Shown here in pieces: positions 31,963 through 41,272 of a DNA stretch of 64,000 nt. The stretch is from Cladorhizidae sp. MBARI D1340-BT2 (Eukaryota > Porifera > Demospongiae > Poecilosclerida > Cladorhizidae), in assembly GCA_028752905.1 (NCBI GenBank), contig JAQNBH010000010.1:21437308-21501307 (forward strand), in the 5' to 3' direction. Below the pieces are notes generated by a model that saw only the letters and a list, made by a program, of their open reading frames with translations, ran no database searches and was not told the origin of the DNA. Each line of letters starts with the position of its first letter. Within the stretch, counting starts at the first letter, position 1. Made by a program: the position numbers and the translations under genes.

Positions 31963-33676
31963 GGATCAATCCCAATATAAGCCTCCAAGGGTCGAAAAAA
32001 TCGTGCGCGTTTTTAATTATGCGAGCGGTCAAAAGGTGTCGAATGTGTTAATGAAACTTGGTCAAAAGGTGTCGACCGTGATATATATCTTTTACCATGT
32101 TTTTACCATGATATATCTTATAATTATTTACAATATATATTTTTTACCAATTGTTTTACCATGATATATATATCTTTTACCATGATATTTTTTACCACGA
32201 TCAAATTAATTGTACATTTAAAATTAGTTAATTATTTAAAATTGGAATTGTGCATTTAAAATTAGTTATTTATTTAAAATTTATATTGTTCAGTTATAGA
32301 ATGGATGATGTTCTTGTATGCCTCCTCCGTTGTCCGTCCTTTACGCTCCCTCCACATGAATTCATCCAGATACGATGGTAGCTGGTGACGATGGACACCC
32401 TTTATTGATTTCATCTTTATCTTTGCCTGTAAAGAATGTATAATATTATTCAAGTTATGTATTATTAAATACCAGTTATATATATATTTACCCTATTCCA
32501 ATACGATTCTATGTGCTGAGTGTGTACCCCCGTTATATGGTCGATAAATTGAATAGAGTGGTTGACTGTAGCATGGTAAGCCACACCAGGCACAGCTGCC
32601 ACCCTCCTGTATGCGGCCCACTGATCAGAGTGCACAATTGTTCCCTGTGCAACATGTGATTGAATTATTGGCAGGAGTATTGCTGCATCCCGTTGGGCCA
32701 CAACCTGCATGAAACCTTGTAAAATATTGCTAATAATTGACTCGTGGCAAACACAAGTGGTCATGAATACCAAGAGCTGGTGTGTGGTTAGTATCCACCA
32801 TCCCAAACACCCAAACGTCTTGTGCTGGAGGGCGTCCTCTGTGATGCTATTCATTGACAAACAACAAACGTTTATCTCTTGTTAGATATGATATACGACT
32901 GCCTTGAAATACCTTTGGTTTATGTGTGAACTGGGACTCGTCGATTTGCACAACCACGCCAGACCCACCTAACACAATTGGTTGAGCACACAGCTCTGTG
33001 GAACATACCTCCCGCAGCCACTGGTACACATTGACTGCAGTGTCTTTGTTGCACCCACACTCACGTGCAGCATCTGTTACCCGGTATTCCCTGGACCACC
33101 AATAAATCAGCTTCGCAGCGGAAGCCGTGATTTAGAAAAAAAACTCCGTGTATATAAGTCAATGGTATGATTCAGTTTAATCAACACAACTGAATTCAAT
33201 CTGTATACCATGGCGAATTGATCTAGTCGATTTGCATGTTGAACATGCCCAGGTCCAACCATCCTTCAATGAAGCCTTTTTTCGCAGTCATATTTGTACT
33301 GCATCTAATACACAGGTATAACATCAGTGAATCACCAAATCCCCAATTATTCTTGTTTTACCTTCCACATGTGACAAAATTTGTCAATAAACCCTGGGTC
33401 TTCAGATAGTCAATAACCTCCTCATTTGTGCCAAAAGCAGCAGCAGCAATGTATCTTAATGTTCCTGAAGCAGCCATGGACAGTTCACCAGCAAAAATGT
33501 TGAAAATCACCAGCAAAAATGTTGAAAAATATTTCAGTTCACCAGCTGTTGAAAAATGTTTCAGACAATGTCAGCCACATGCACGTAACACATTCGACAC
33601 CTTTTGACCGCTCGTTTGACCGCTCGCATAATTAAAAACGCGCACGATTTTTTCGACCCTTGGAGGGGATTGATCC
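31963..33676 (-). mobile_element. Merlin DNA transposon with target-site duplication
   Basis: Ends are inverted repeats starting GGATCAATCCC and containing TCCAAGGGTCGAAAAAATCG, followed by CGCGTTTTTAATTATGCG; the right copy is the reverse complement. Flanks are TCCGAAAT (31955-31962) and ACCGAAAT (33677-33684), an 8-bp duplication with one mismatch, which fits Merlin (8-9 bp). It carries a broken transposase on the minus strand and interrupts the leader of element 2 between the primer-binding site and gag. Confidence 0.88.
32465..33029 (-). pseudogene. Merlin (IS1016/ISXO2-like) transposase, broken
   Basis: Segment 33029-32847 has GGSGVVVQIDESQFTHKPKV (first D, in the DE[ST] context). Segment 32860-32465 has VVAQRDAAILLPIIQSHVAQ, TIVHSDQWAAYRRV (second D) and VNHSIQFIDHITGVHTQHIE (E). 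The order and spacing are those of the ISXO2-like DDE domain. A frame shift near 32830 separates the halves: the expected WVFGMVD block is readable only in another frame. Residues upstream of 33029 extend towards 33170 in other frames. Confidence 0.85.
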
Positions 33677-33707
33677 ACCGAAATTTGGGATACTCCTCTT
33701 TGAGAAG

Positions 33708-33723
33708 CCCACCGCTGCCACCA
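33708..33723 (-). promoter_or_regulatory. Element 2 primer-binding site, tRNA-Leu type
   Basis: The plus strand reads CCCACCGCTGCCACCA, one base inside the 5' LTR: the last 16 bases of a tRNA-Leu 3' end including CCA. Same primer as element 1. Confidence 0.8.
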
Positions 33724-34007
33724 ATGTAACCGAAACTTCTTTCTGGCCAAGACGCGCTTTGCTCTTGCCAGATCCAAGTTCCCGGTCCGACGCCTGAACC
33801 TCTTCTAACCTCCCTGGCTAGAACCTCTCTTCAGACCTAACAACAAACACAGCAACCTTTGCCGTGTCGCTGATTAGCAAGAGTCTAGTGCTAATATATC
33901 CCAAGGATAACGAATCAATCAAGTGCTCTTACTCAATAACAATTCATACTCAATAAAGACAACTCTCACTTTTTAACGCCCTCTCTCTATAGTATACAAA
34001 GTTCAGT

Positions 34008-34016
34008 CCTTTTATA
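34008..34016 (-). promoter_or_regulatory. TATA box in the element 2 5' LTR
   Basis: Minus strand reads TATAAAAGG, the right orientation to transcribe the element. The same box lies in the other LTR at 28609-28617. Confidence 0.6.
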
Positions 34017-34167
34017 ATTACGAGCTACTTGTTCAGTTTGACGTCACTTGTCTCCAAGGTGACTTCGTGGCAACCTATCAAGAGCTTGCTCCCGAATCCT
34101 CGCAAGAGTTTCGTCATCTGTGTTCTCCTCCCGAGGTCGAACTCGCGATCGTTGATATCTTCCCACA

Positions 34168-34248
34168 TTCTCTGCATCCGTGAGGTTTGCCACGTTCTCT
34201 GCATCCGTGTGGTTTGCCACGTTCTCTGCATTGGTGTGGTTTGCCACG
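34168..34248 (-). repeat. 27-bp minisatellite in the 5' LTR
   Basis: Three units of the same 27-bp sequence; two fewer than in the 3' LTR. Confidence 0.9.
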
Positions 34249-34312
34249 TTCTCCCCATTCATCTTGTGGTTTGCAGGAGCCAGGAAACTACCTGTCAGAG
34301 GTTTCACTGACA

Positions 34313-34430
34313 GGACTAACATGGTGGGCATTGGGCCTATAACCTTTCCAATTCACTTTGAGTCACACCAACACCAGTAAATAGCAATGCTGACAGACTC
34401 TCTCATCAGGCCTGGGAGAAAGATTCACTT
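34313..34430 (+). pseudogene. Older gypsy element, RNase H, right half
   Basis: Immediately after element 2's right LTR the plus strand reads LTWWALGL, a stop, PFQFTLSHTN and LSSGLG. That is the continuation of an RNase H domain (LTRWxLxLQPFxFxxxHxxGxxNxxADxLSR). Together with 27781-28325 it shows the LTR element landed within this older gene. Confidence 0.7.
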
Positions 34431-34735
34431 CTGAAAGTAAATGACTGACAAGAGAAAGACATCAGGGGTGGGTCGGATGGACGCAAGTGAGAAGTAACAC
34501 ACAAAGTTTATATTCAATGGATGTAGTTAATCAACACACACATAACCACGTATGATGTAACATTATATACACATTTTTAAATTGTACACATATCACACCT
34601 AGCTGTATAATTCAGTTTCATGGTGCAGTAATGTCAGTTGGTTGCTATGCTCCAGCAACTGTCTTATTGATAGCCCAAATCCATGAGCTGTAGAATAGTT
34701 CATGTTATAAACTAACATTCTTTTCTCTCCTAAGG
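34431..34735. other. Downstream flank of the glycosyltransferase
   Basis: AT-rich stretch likely holding the 3' untranslated region; nothing else recognised. Confidence 0.35.
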
Positions 34736-35920
34736 TTAAATATGAGCAATATACATCAACTCTTCGTTTACATATCGATTGGATATGAAGCCAGGCAGAG
34801 ATGAAGACGAGTGAATCGTTACTACTTCCACAGCAGAAAGTCTGACCATTACTTTATTATGTTTGTGTCTTTCACCAACAGGTGATTTCAATGTGTTAGC
34901 CATGGCACTGCCGCCATTTCTCAAGTTTGCCAGTAAGTTTTGGGACATTTCAGAAGGAAGCCTCTTCCAAGGTATCTGCACAGATTCTAACATGCTATTC
35001 TTAAATATCAGTTTTGTGTAAAAGTGAATGTCCTTTTCATTAGGCTGTAGTGGAATGAAGAAATCGTCGCTGTCTATCATTAAGGCAATGTCAAACACAC
35101 CTTGATAGCGCATGATGCAGTCTTGGTATTTTAAACTCTGTGAGTAGTAAAATACGTTAGCATTTGTCTCCCAAACTTCCATAGACACAAACCCACTATC
35201 TAACGCTTCCTTCAAGAATGGATACACTAAAGTGGCATTCTCCAAAAAGCTCTTGTCTACATTCAAATGCACCCTATCTATGCCAAGAAGTTTCTGGTGT
35301 TTGAGCCACTCATTAAAACAGGGTGGATTACCAAATAAGGTAGTGCACACAAGCACAGAGTTAACTCCTTTCAATGGAGTAACCATGTCCTTTGGAGTAG
35401 AAGAGAGATAAAGTGGATGTTCAGCTGAAGCAAAACTGACTCCACCTCTATTGTACAGCACACTAGCAAAACTTCCATTAGTGATGGCCTCATACGGAAA
35501 TCCACTGCATTTGATTATAGCAAAATACCAACTGAAGACATTTTTAAACTCTCTCATGATCCAGCCAGCAATGGGGTCTTCTATTATTTCCACTTGTTGA
35601 GCCGAATAGCCATTGAGCTCGCATGAAAGTGCGATTTTCTTCGTCAAAAAGAGCTTATGAACTTCAGCCAGTATGCACACCAAGTTACGAGGTTTCCCCC
35701 CAACTGTTCTGTTGTCATAGTATACTTTGCGAGCAACAATAGGTAGATCCATGTTCGCTTGAACTGGTGGTATAATCTTGTTGTTCACAACAAATGGCAG
35801 AAAGTACTCTAATGGATCTCTCCTACTGTGGAGAGAAGATATTACCATACTAGTAAAGTAAGTAACCTGCAAAACAACGAGAGCGATAAATAAGCATGTC
35901 AAACTGAAATTTATAGCCAT
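34736..35920 (-). CDS. Family 92 glycosyltransferase, type II membrane protein
   Basis: Intact single-exon frame of 394 residues and the only long unbroken host-type gene here. Residues about 6-27 (SLTCLFIALVVLQVTYF...) form a signal anchor, so the enzyme likely sits in the Golgi with the catalytic part in the lumen. The core matches the GT92 (DUF23) pattern: VLVCTTLFGNPPCFNEWLKH (about 190-208), GIDRVHLNVD (213-222), YQDCIMRYQG (265-274) and the metal-binding MIDSDDFFIPL (281-291) with DxD at 283-285. A late VRLSAVEVVTIHSS with His370 fits the family's terminal motif. Known members add galactose to glycans; the substrate here is unknown. The lack of introns might mean retroposition or simply a compact gene. 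Start chosen as the first Met directly before the membrane anchor. Confidence 0.85.
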   Translation of the reverse strand: MAINFSLTCLFIALVVLQVTYFTSMVISSLHSRRDPLEYFLPFVVNNKIIPPVQANMDLPIVARKVYYDNRTVGGKPRNLVCILAEVHKLFLTKKIALSCELNGYSAQQVEIIEDPIAGWIMREFKNVFSWYFAIIKCSGFPYEAITNGSFASVLYNRGGVSFASAEHPLYLSSTPKDMVTPLKGVNSVLVCTTLFGNPPCFNEWLKHQKLLGIDRVHLNVDKSFLENATLVYPFLKEALDSGFVSMEVWETNANVFYYSQSLKYQDCIMRYQGVFDIALMIDSDDFFIPLQPNEKDIHFYTKLIFKNSMLESVQIPWKRLPSEMSQNLLANLRNGGSAMANTLKSPVGERHKHNKVMVRLSAVEVVTIHSSSSLPGFISNRYVNEELMYIAHI

Positions 35921-36107
35921 AGCTAAAGCTACTCAAGTCAATTCAAGTGAATCTACCCGTACGCAGGCGGGCGGGGCGGGGTTTCTGGGGTTCTCCCTTT
36001 ATTTTAATGAATCATTGGAATGTGTTCGTGTGTGTGTTTTCCCCTCCATTTCAGGCACTGGCACATTTCATTAATATAATTTTAATTATACACAGGTACA
36101 TTGATAG

Positions 36108-36590
36108 TGAACCCTTTAATGTGGAAAAGCCACTATAGTGGCTCGGCTACTGAATGTGGATGAACATTTTAATTTACGCTGCGCTTTTTCTAATGCACAT
36201 ACCTTAATCCATGCCATAAGACTTCATCAATGACCAAGTATCATAAATTTTCAAACATTTTAACATCAGATATATACACATAAACAAAATTGTTAAAATG
36301 TAACATATAACGGCATACAATATGTAGATTGGTATATAATCTACTTGTGATTTCAACTTGTGATTGTTGTCAAGTTATGCTAACTTGTAACTTGGAGTAG
36401 GAAGAACCTAGAGCTACAAAACAAAGTCCACTGAATGCACCATGAGGTGTTCTACAAAATGGTAGCCAAAACTTTCAAAAAATGCTGAGTCTGCAATAGT
36501 TACTGAGCATGCTTAATTAAAGCCACTATAGTGGTTTTTCCACATTTAGGGGGTATACATTTTCGGGTACTCTCCACATTGAAGGGTTAA
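36108..36590. mobile_element. piggyBac-like MITE
   Basis: Left end CCCTTTAATGTGGAAAAGCC (36112 on) and right end whose reverse complement reads CCCTTCAATGTGGA and, further in, AAAACCACTATAGTGGCTT. The right flank is TTAA (36587-36590) and the left flank TGAA (36108-36111), a one-base change from TTAA. CCCTT ends with TTAA duplication are typical of piggyBac-type elements. About 475 bp, non-coding. It lies roughly 190 bases upstream of the glycosyltransferase start codon. Confidence 0.6.
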
Positions 36591-36698
36591 ATAATGCGGA
36601 AACAAAAAATTACTGAGCTAATCATTGCACAGTTACACATGATGCACATGTAGTCAACATTAATAGTAGTTGTGAAACTAGTGAGCTACGACTCAACC

Positions 36699-39105
36699 AT
36701 GAAGAGGCAACGACAATCTATGGACATCAGGTCATTTTTCAAAATAACAGCCATTGAGGATGAAGATAAAAGAAATTATTGCTAGCTATTTAGCTTGAAG
36801 ACTGTACACTTATATATAATTATATACCAATCTCATTTATTCAGATTCTAGTGAACCTCAGTCTGATCTGGATCATTCTGAAATCAGTACCACTCTGGAA
36901 ACCTCTCACGAAGATGAAGTTCCTGTACTTAATGAAGGCTCAAGTGGAAGTGACAAAGGACCAGAATCGTATGATATTGTTAATTTATTATCTCCCAATA
37001 GGTGATGCTGCTTGTTTAATAAATGAGCTTTCCCATGGTGCTAGATACTCTTTCTTATGTCACCACGATGTACCATTACCTAGTGTCCTTCCTGGCACCT
37101 TATCACATGGCTATCACCGAAAGTTTAATGTATCGTGGCTCAGTAAATATCCTTGGCTAGTCTACAATTCTAAGGTAGATGGTGTCTTCTGTGCGCCTTG
37201 TGCTCTGTTTCTTCCATTCTAGCCAACGTAAAGATAAAGGTTATCTGGTAATTAAGCCTTTTTCTAACTGGATCAAGATGATTTGCACTTTGAGTAATCA
37301 TGCGAAGCTTCAATACCATCATGATTGTTTGCAGCAAGCAGATGCATTTAAATGTACAATTGAAAATCCAGCATCACGAGTAGATGTAATGACAAGCACT
37401 GCTGTTCTAAAGAAAATAAGTGAAAACAGGCAATATTGAGGCAAATTGTACAAGCAATTGTTTTCATAGGCAAACAGGGTATTGCATTTCGTGGAAAGTT
37501 AGAGGATGTTGCAAAATCCTGGCAACTTTTTAGCACTGCTAAAATCTTTTGCTGAGACCGACAAAATTTTATATGAGCATCTTTATTGTACCAAGGCAAA
37601 GAATGCAACACACTTATCACCAAGGACTCAAAATGAAATAATTAATATTATAGGCTATGATATGATTCTTGCCAAAACAATATCTGAGATATAAAAGAAG
37701 CAAAATATTTTTCCGTTCTAGCTGATGAGGTTTCATGTCACAATGTAGAGTATTTGCCCATATGCCTTCATTTTGTTGATGGCCATGGTGACATTCGAGA
37801 AGAGTTTGTTTCATTTGTAAAACTTGAGAGAGTCCGAGCAGCTGATATAGCAAATGCCATTATACAGACCTTGGAGGGGCTTGGCTTATCACTGAGTGAA
37901 TTGCGAGGGCAAGGGTATGATGGGGCCTCAACAATGGAGAGATAGCTGGTGTGCAGGCATTACTTCGAGAGAAGCAGCCCAAGGCTCTACGCCCATTGTG
38001 CAAGTCATTCCATTAATCTGGCTATCTTAAGTTCCTGTTCTGTTCCGCCTATAAGGATCTGTGTAGATCAGATAAAAGGTTTCACATTATGGATTAAGTA
38101 TTCAGCTAAAAGAGAGGGCCTCAATCATTCAGAAGAGGTCTCAGATTGGTGCAAAGCAGTCTTCAATAATGAACTTTTGCATTACTCGATGGGTAGAGAA
38201 AATCAATGGCTGGGAGCGTTTCTGTCTATATCATCCTTTTCTAATTGAGATAGTTCTAGTGAATTTCTGAACTTTAATGATGGTTGGACTGCTGATGATA
38301 AGAAAAATGCTCTTGCATACATGAAAATGTTGGAGTCCTTTGCATTTTTGTATTCCCTAGTCACTCTCTTTAGGTCTCTTCTTTATATTAAAGAAGCTGT
38401 GTCAAATTACAAGGAAAGTGCCAAGACCTTATCTCTGGAGTGACTATAGTACAAGACTGTTGCAATGAATTGAAAAGAGAGAGAGCAGATGTTGATAATT
38501 TTTCACAGCGTATCCTTCGGCATAGTTCTAGATTGGCAGTTCAGTCCAATATCACTATTTCGATGCCACACACAACTCAGCTACAGCAGCATCATCTGAA
38601 TACACAAACTAATATAGTTGAGGATTACTTTAAATGAGCTGACCTGTAGTCATCCCTTTTCTTGACCACATTATTACATCAAGATTTACCAATCACCAAA
38701 ACCAGGTAACTTCATTGCTATACCTTTTGCCAAGCCATATCACTACTTCGTCCTTTGTTAATATTGAACCTGCTGTTACTTTCTATTCTGAAGATCTACC
38801 AAATGTGAGTACACTTGATGAAGAGTTACATCGCTGGAAGTTAAGGTGGCTACAAATTTTACCAGATGAGCGTCCTCAAACTCTGAGTGATTCGCTTAAA
38901 CTCTGCTGTCCCAAAACCCTTCCAAATGTTTATATCCTTTTGAAGCTTTTTGCTACACTCCCACTCAGCTTGTGAATGATCTGCTTCCCCATTTCGACAT
39001 TTAAACAACTACTTGAGATCCACACAGAGTGAGGAAAGACTCAGTCCCTTAGCATTAATTATGGAATGGATAATAATATCGATACAGTTTGCAAACTTTA
39101 CATAG
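36699..39105 (+). pseudogene. hAT transposase, DUF4371 type (broken)
   Basis: Exon 1 begins at 36699 with MKRQRQSMDIRSFFKITAIE, followed by a probable short intron ending in TTTATTCAG (36844). Exon 2 opens with an acidic region, then LINELSHGARYSFLCHHDVP, SHGYHRKFNVSWLSKYPWLV and FCAPCALF (TTF-type finger). Later come SVLADEVSCHNVEYLP-type sequence in shifting frames, ICLHFVDGHGDIREEFVSFV, LRGQGYDGASTMER (catalytic aspartate block), YAHCASHSINLAILSSCSVP, EELHRWKLRWLQILPDERPQ and the dimerisation end closing at a TAG (39103). At least five frame disruptions make it inactive. Confidence 0.8.
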
Positions 39106-39339
39106 AACAACATCCATGCAGAATTCAATGTGCTAGCTTATTATTTTTGTATATATTTTTTAAGGTTGCTAAATAAAAATCATCTCTGTATATATTTTTG
39201 GAGTTTCCGCGATTTGTGCTGGATAGGGCATAGCTATATATTTCCCTCTTGCACTATCCTCACCATGGCTTTTGGCTACATGATCTACATCCGACATATA
39301 TACATAACCCCCCTTTTCAAAAGTCAGCGTATGCCCCTG
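36699..39339 (+). mobile_element. hAT element (DUF4371/ZMYM type), plus copy
   Basis: Right terminus at 39311-39339 reads inward CAGGGGCATACGCTGACTTT then TGAAAAGGGGGG. It is the sister of the minus copy at 20.4-22.7 kb with near-identical coding blocks. A left terminus was not found upstream of 36699, so the start given is the transposase start codon rather than the true element edge. Confidence 0.75.
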
Positions 39340-39456
39340 GACTTGCTATTATATCTAGTGTATAAAGTTTGATGGTACTGAAATAAACAGCAAACAGTGT
39401 ACAAAAGTTAAAAAGGGAATAAAAATGGTTATGAAGTGAAGTGTATACAAGCAAGT

Positions 39457-39708
39457 TTAATTGTTCTTTTTGCATGATCTGCTGTTATGTCCTGCTTGTT
39501 TGCAGATGGTGCAGCAGATATGCCTCTTCTTCGCCAGTGGTGGGACACTTATATTGTTGGTGTCTAGAGTTGGAGAGAGTGGTGTAGGAGTATCAGCTCT
39601 ACTGGTGGGCCTTGGTTCATCAGGCAGAGGGCAGGTGATGTCCTTGGCTTGGTCTGGACAAAACGGCCTGATCTGATTGTACAGATACCATCGCCGCTCA
39701 TTGGACAA
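39457..39708 (-). CDS. C-terminal zinc-knuckle fragment of an unidentified transposon protein
   Basis: Minus-strand frame ending ICCTICKQAGHNSRSCKKNN, a CX2CX4HX4C knuckle, preceded by SNERRWYLYNQIRPFCPDQA and a proline-rich linker. Zinc-knuckle or ring-like C-termini after an RRW[YH]L-type block are common in transposases of several superfamilies, including piggyBac and MULE, and I cannot decide between them. Upstream sequence on this strand is the satellite array, so the rest of the gene is missing. Confidence 0.4.
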   Translation of the reverse strand: MSNERRWYLYNQIRPFCPDQAKDITCPLPDEPRPTSRADTPTPLSPTLDTNNISVPPLAKKRHICCTICKQAGHNSRSCKKNN

Positions 39709-39714
39709 CGATTG

Positions 39715-41272
39715 TCTATGTAACCTTTAGCTACACACCACATATCTATGTAACCTTTAGCTATACACACCACATATCTATGTAACATTTAGCTGTACCA
39801 CACACCAAATCTATGTAACCTTTAGCATACATACCACATATCTATGTTAAATTTAGCACATATCTATGTAACCTTTAGCATATACACCACATATCTGTGT
39901 AACCTTTAGCATATACACCACATATCTATGTAAACTTTAACTACAAACATGACATATTTATGTAACCTTTAGCAAAACACACCACATATCTAGGTAACCT
40001 TTAGCTATACACACCACATATCTAAGTTACCTTTAGCATACACACTACATATCTAGCTATACACACCACATATCTATGTAACAATTGTAATATTTATATT
40101 ACACACACACAGAGAGGGAGAGATTGTAGATGTTGCTGTGATTAACCCTAGTCATTGTCCAAGCCATAACTCTAGTAATTGTCCAAGCTATAATGCTAGT
40201 TCTTATCCAAATCTTAACCCTAGTCATTGTCTAAGCCAAAACCCTAGACATTGTCCAAACCCTATTATTCAAGCCGTAACCATTGTCATTGTCCAAACCG
40301 TAACCCTAGTCATTGTCCAAGCCTTAAGACAAGTGATTGTCCAAGCACTAACCCTAGTCATGGACAACGCCTTAATGCTAGTCCTTGTAAAAGCCCTTAC
40401 CCTAGTCATGGTCCAAGCCCTGTTGCTAGTCCTTGTCCAAGCCCTAACTATATGATTATACAAGCCATAACCCTAGTCATTGTACAAGTCCGAATCATAG
40501 CCATTGTCCAATCCTAAACCCTAGTCATTGACCAAGCGTCATTGTCCAAGCCCTAACCCTAGTCTTGGTCCAGTCATCACCCAACCCCTAACTCAAGTCA
40601 TTGCCCAAGCCCTAATCCTAGTAATTGTCCAAGCACTAACCCTAGTAATTGTCCAAGCCCTAATCCTAGTAATTTTCCAAGCCCTAACACTAGTCATGGT
40701 CCAGTCATGGTCCAAGCCCTAACTCAAGTCATTGCCCAAGCCCTGACTCTAGTATTTGTACAAGCCCTAATCCTAGTCATTTTCCAAGCCCTAACACTAG
40801 TTGTGGTGCAATTCCTAATAATAAACAACATTAAACATATGATAACAATAAAAGATATTTAAAAACGTTACTATTTTTTATATTATTTGTTTTTATTCTT
40901 GTTCTACAACTGTTGGAAGCTACCTACAGCTTTATCGTTCACTACGTGAATTAACTAATAATTATTAAATGATCTACAGTTGTAGGAAGCTACCTATAGC
41001 TTTCACTGTATAAAAACTAATTATATACTGTCCCTCTGGTTTTATGAATATCGATGTATCTAGTGGAATATTCTGCCTACTATTATTATATATGTTATTT
41101 GTAGATATACCATCTCTGCTGATAGAGATCTATACAAGGAAAGATTAAGCAAGCTTTAGCTTGTCTATTATACACACCACATATCTATGTAACCTTTAGC
41201 ATACACACCACATATTTATGTAACCTTTAGCTGTACACACCACATGTCTATGTAACCTTTAGCTGTACACAC
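39715..41272. repeat. Composite satellite, unit 1
   Basis: Three parts in order: 39715-40085, about 12 copies of a ~30-bp unit built on CACATATCTATGTAACCTTT; 40138-40815, about 28 copies of a ~24-bp unit CCCTAACCCTAGTCATTGTC plus CAAG; 40816-41160, an AT-rich spacer with two copies of GGAAGCTACCTA. The first satellite then restarts (41165-41272). The 24-bp unit has a CCCTAACCCTA core, like animal telomere repeat. Broken at 41273 by a hAT insertion and resumed at 46113. Confidence 0.85.

Larger units (their letters stand above)
28326..34312 (-). mobile_element. Element 2: LTR retrotransposon, Gmr1-like order, RT/RNase H deleted
   Basis: Two LTRs (28326-28967 and 33725-34312) beginning TGTAACC and ending CTGACA on the plus strand enclose minus-strand gag, protease and integrase. 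After the integrase C-terminal domain only the last residues of an RNase H domain (SHRAGTANANADELSR) remain, showing that RT and RNase H originally lay downstream of integrase and were deleted. By eye the LTRs differ by two substitutions plus two 27-bp repeat units. Flanking pentamers are GGAGG and GGACT, only 3 of 5 matching. A Merlin transposon sits in the leader. Confidence 0.9.
33725..34312 (-). repeat. Element 2 5' LTR (588 bp)
   Basis: Partner of 28326-28967, with three 27-bp units (34168-34248) in place of five; 54 bases account for the full length difference. Confidence 0.93.

Noticed and set aside
28321..34317. A perfect 5-bp target-site duplication for element 2
   Set aside because: Flanks are GGAGG and GGACT, matching at three of five bases; the nested insertion is supported by RNase H continuity instead.
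40138..40722. Long open frames of PSHCPSHN or TLVIVQA repeats in satellite B (also 46401-46676 and 47524-47889)
   Set aside because: The 24-bp unit is a multiple of three, so any frame without a stop stays open; copy number and phase vary between arrays and there is no start context.
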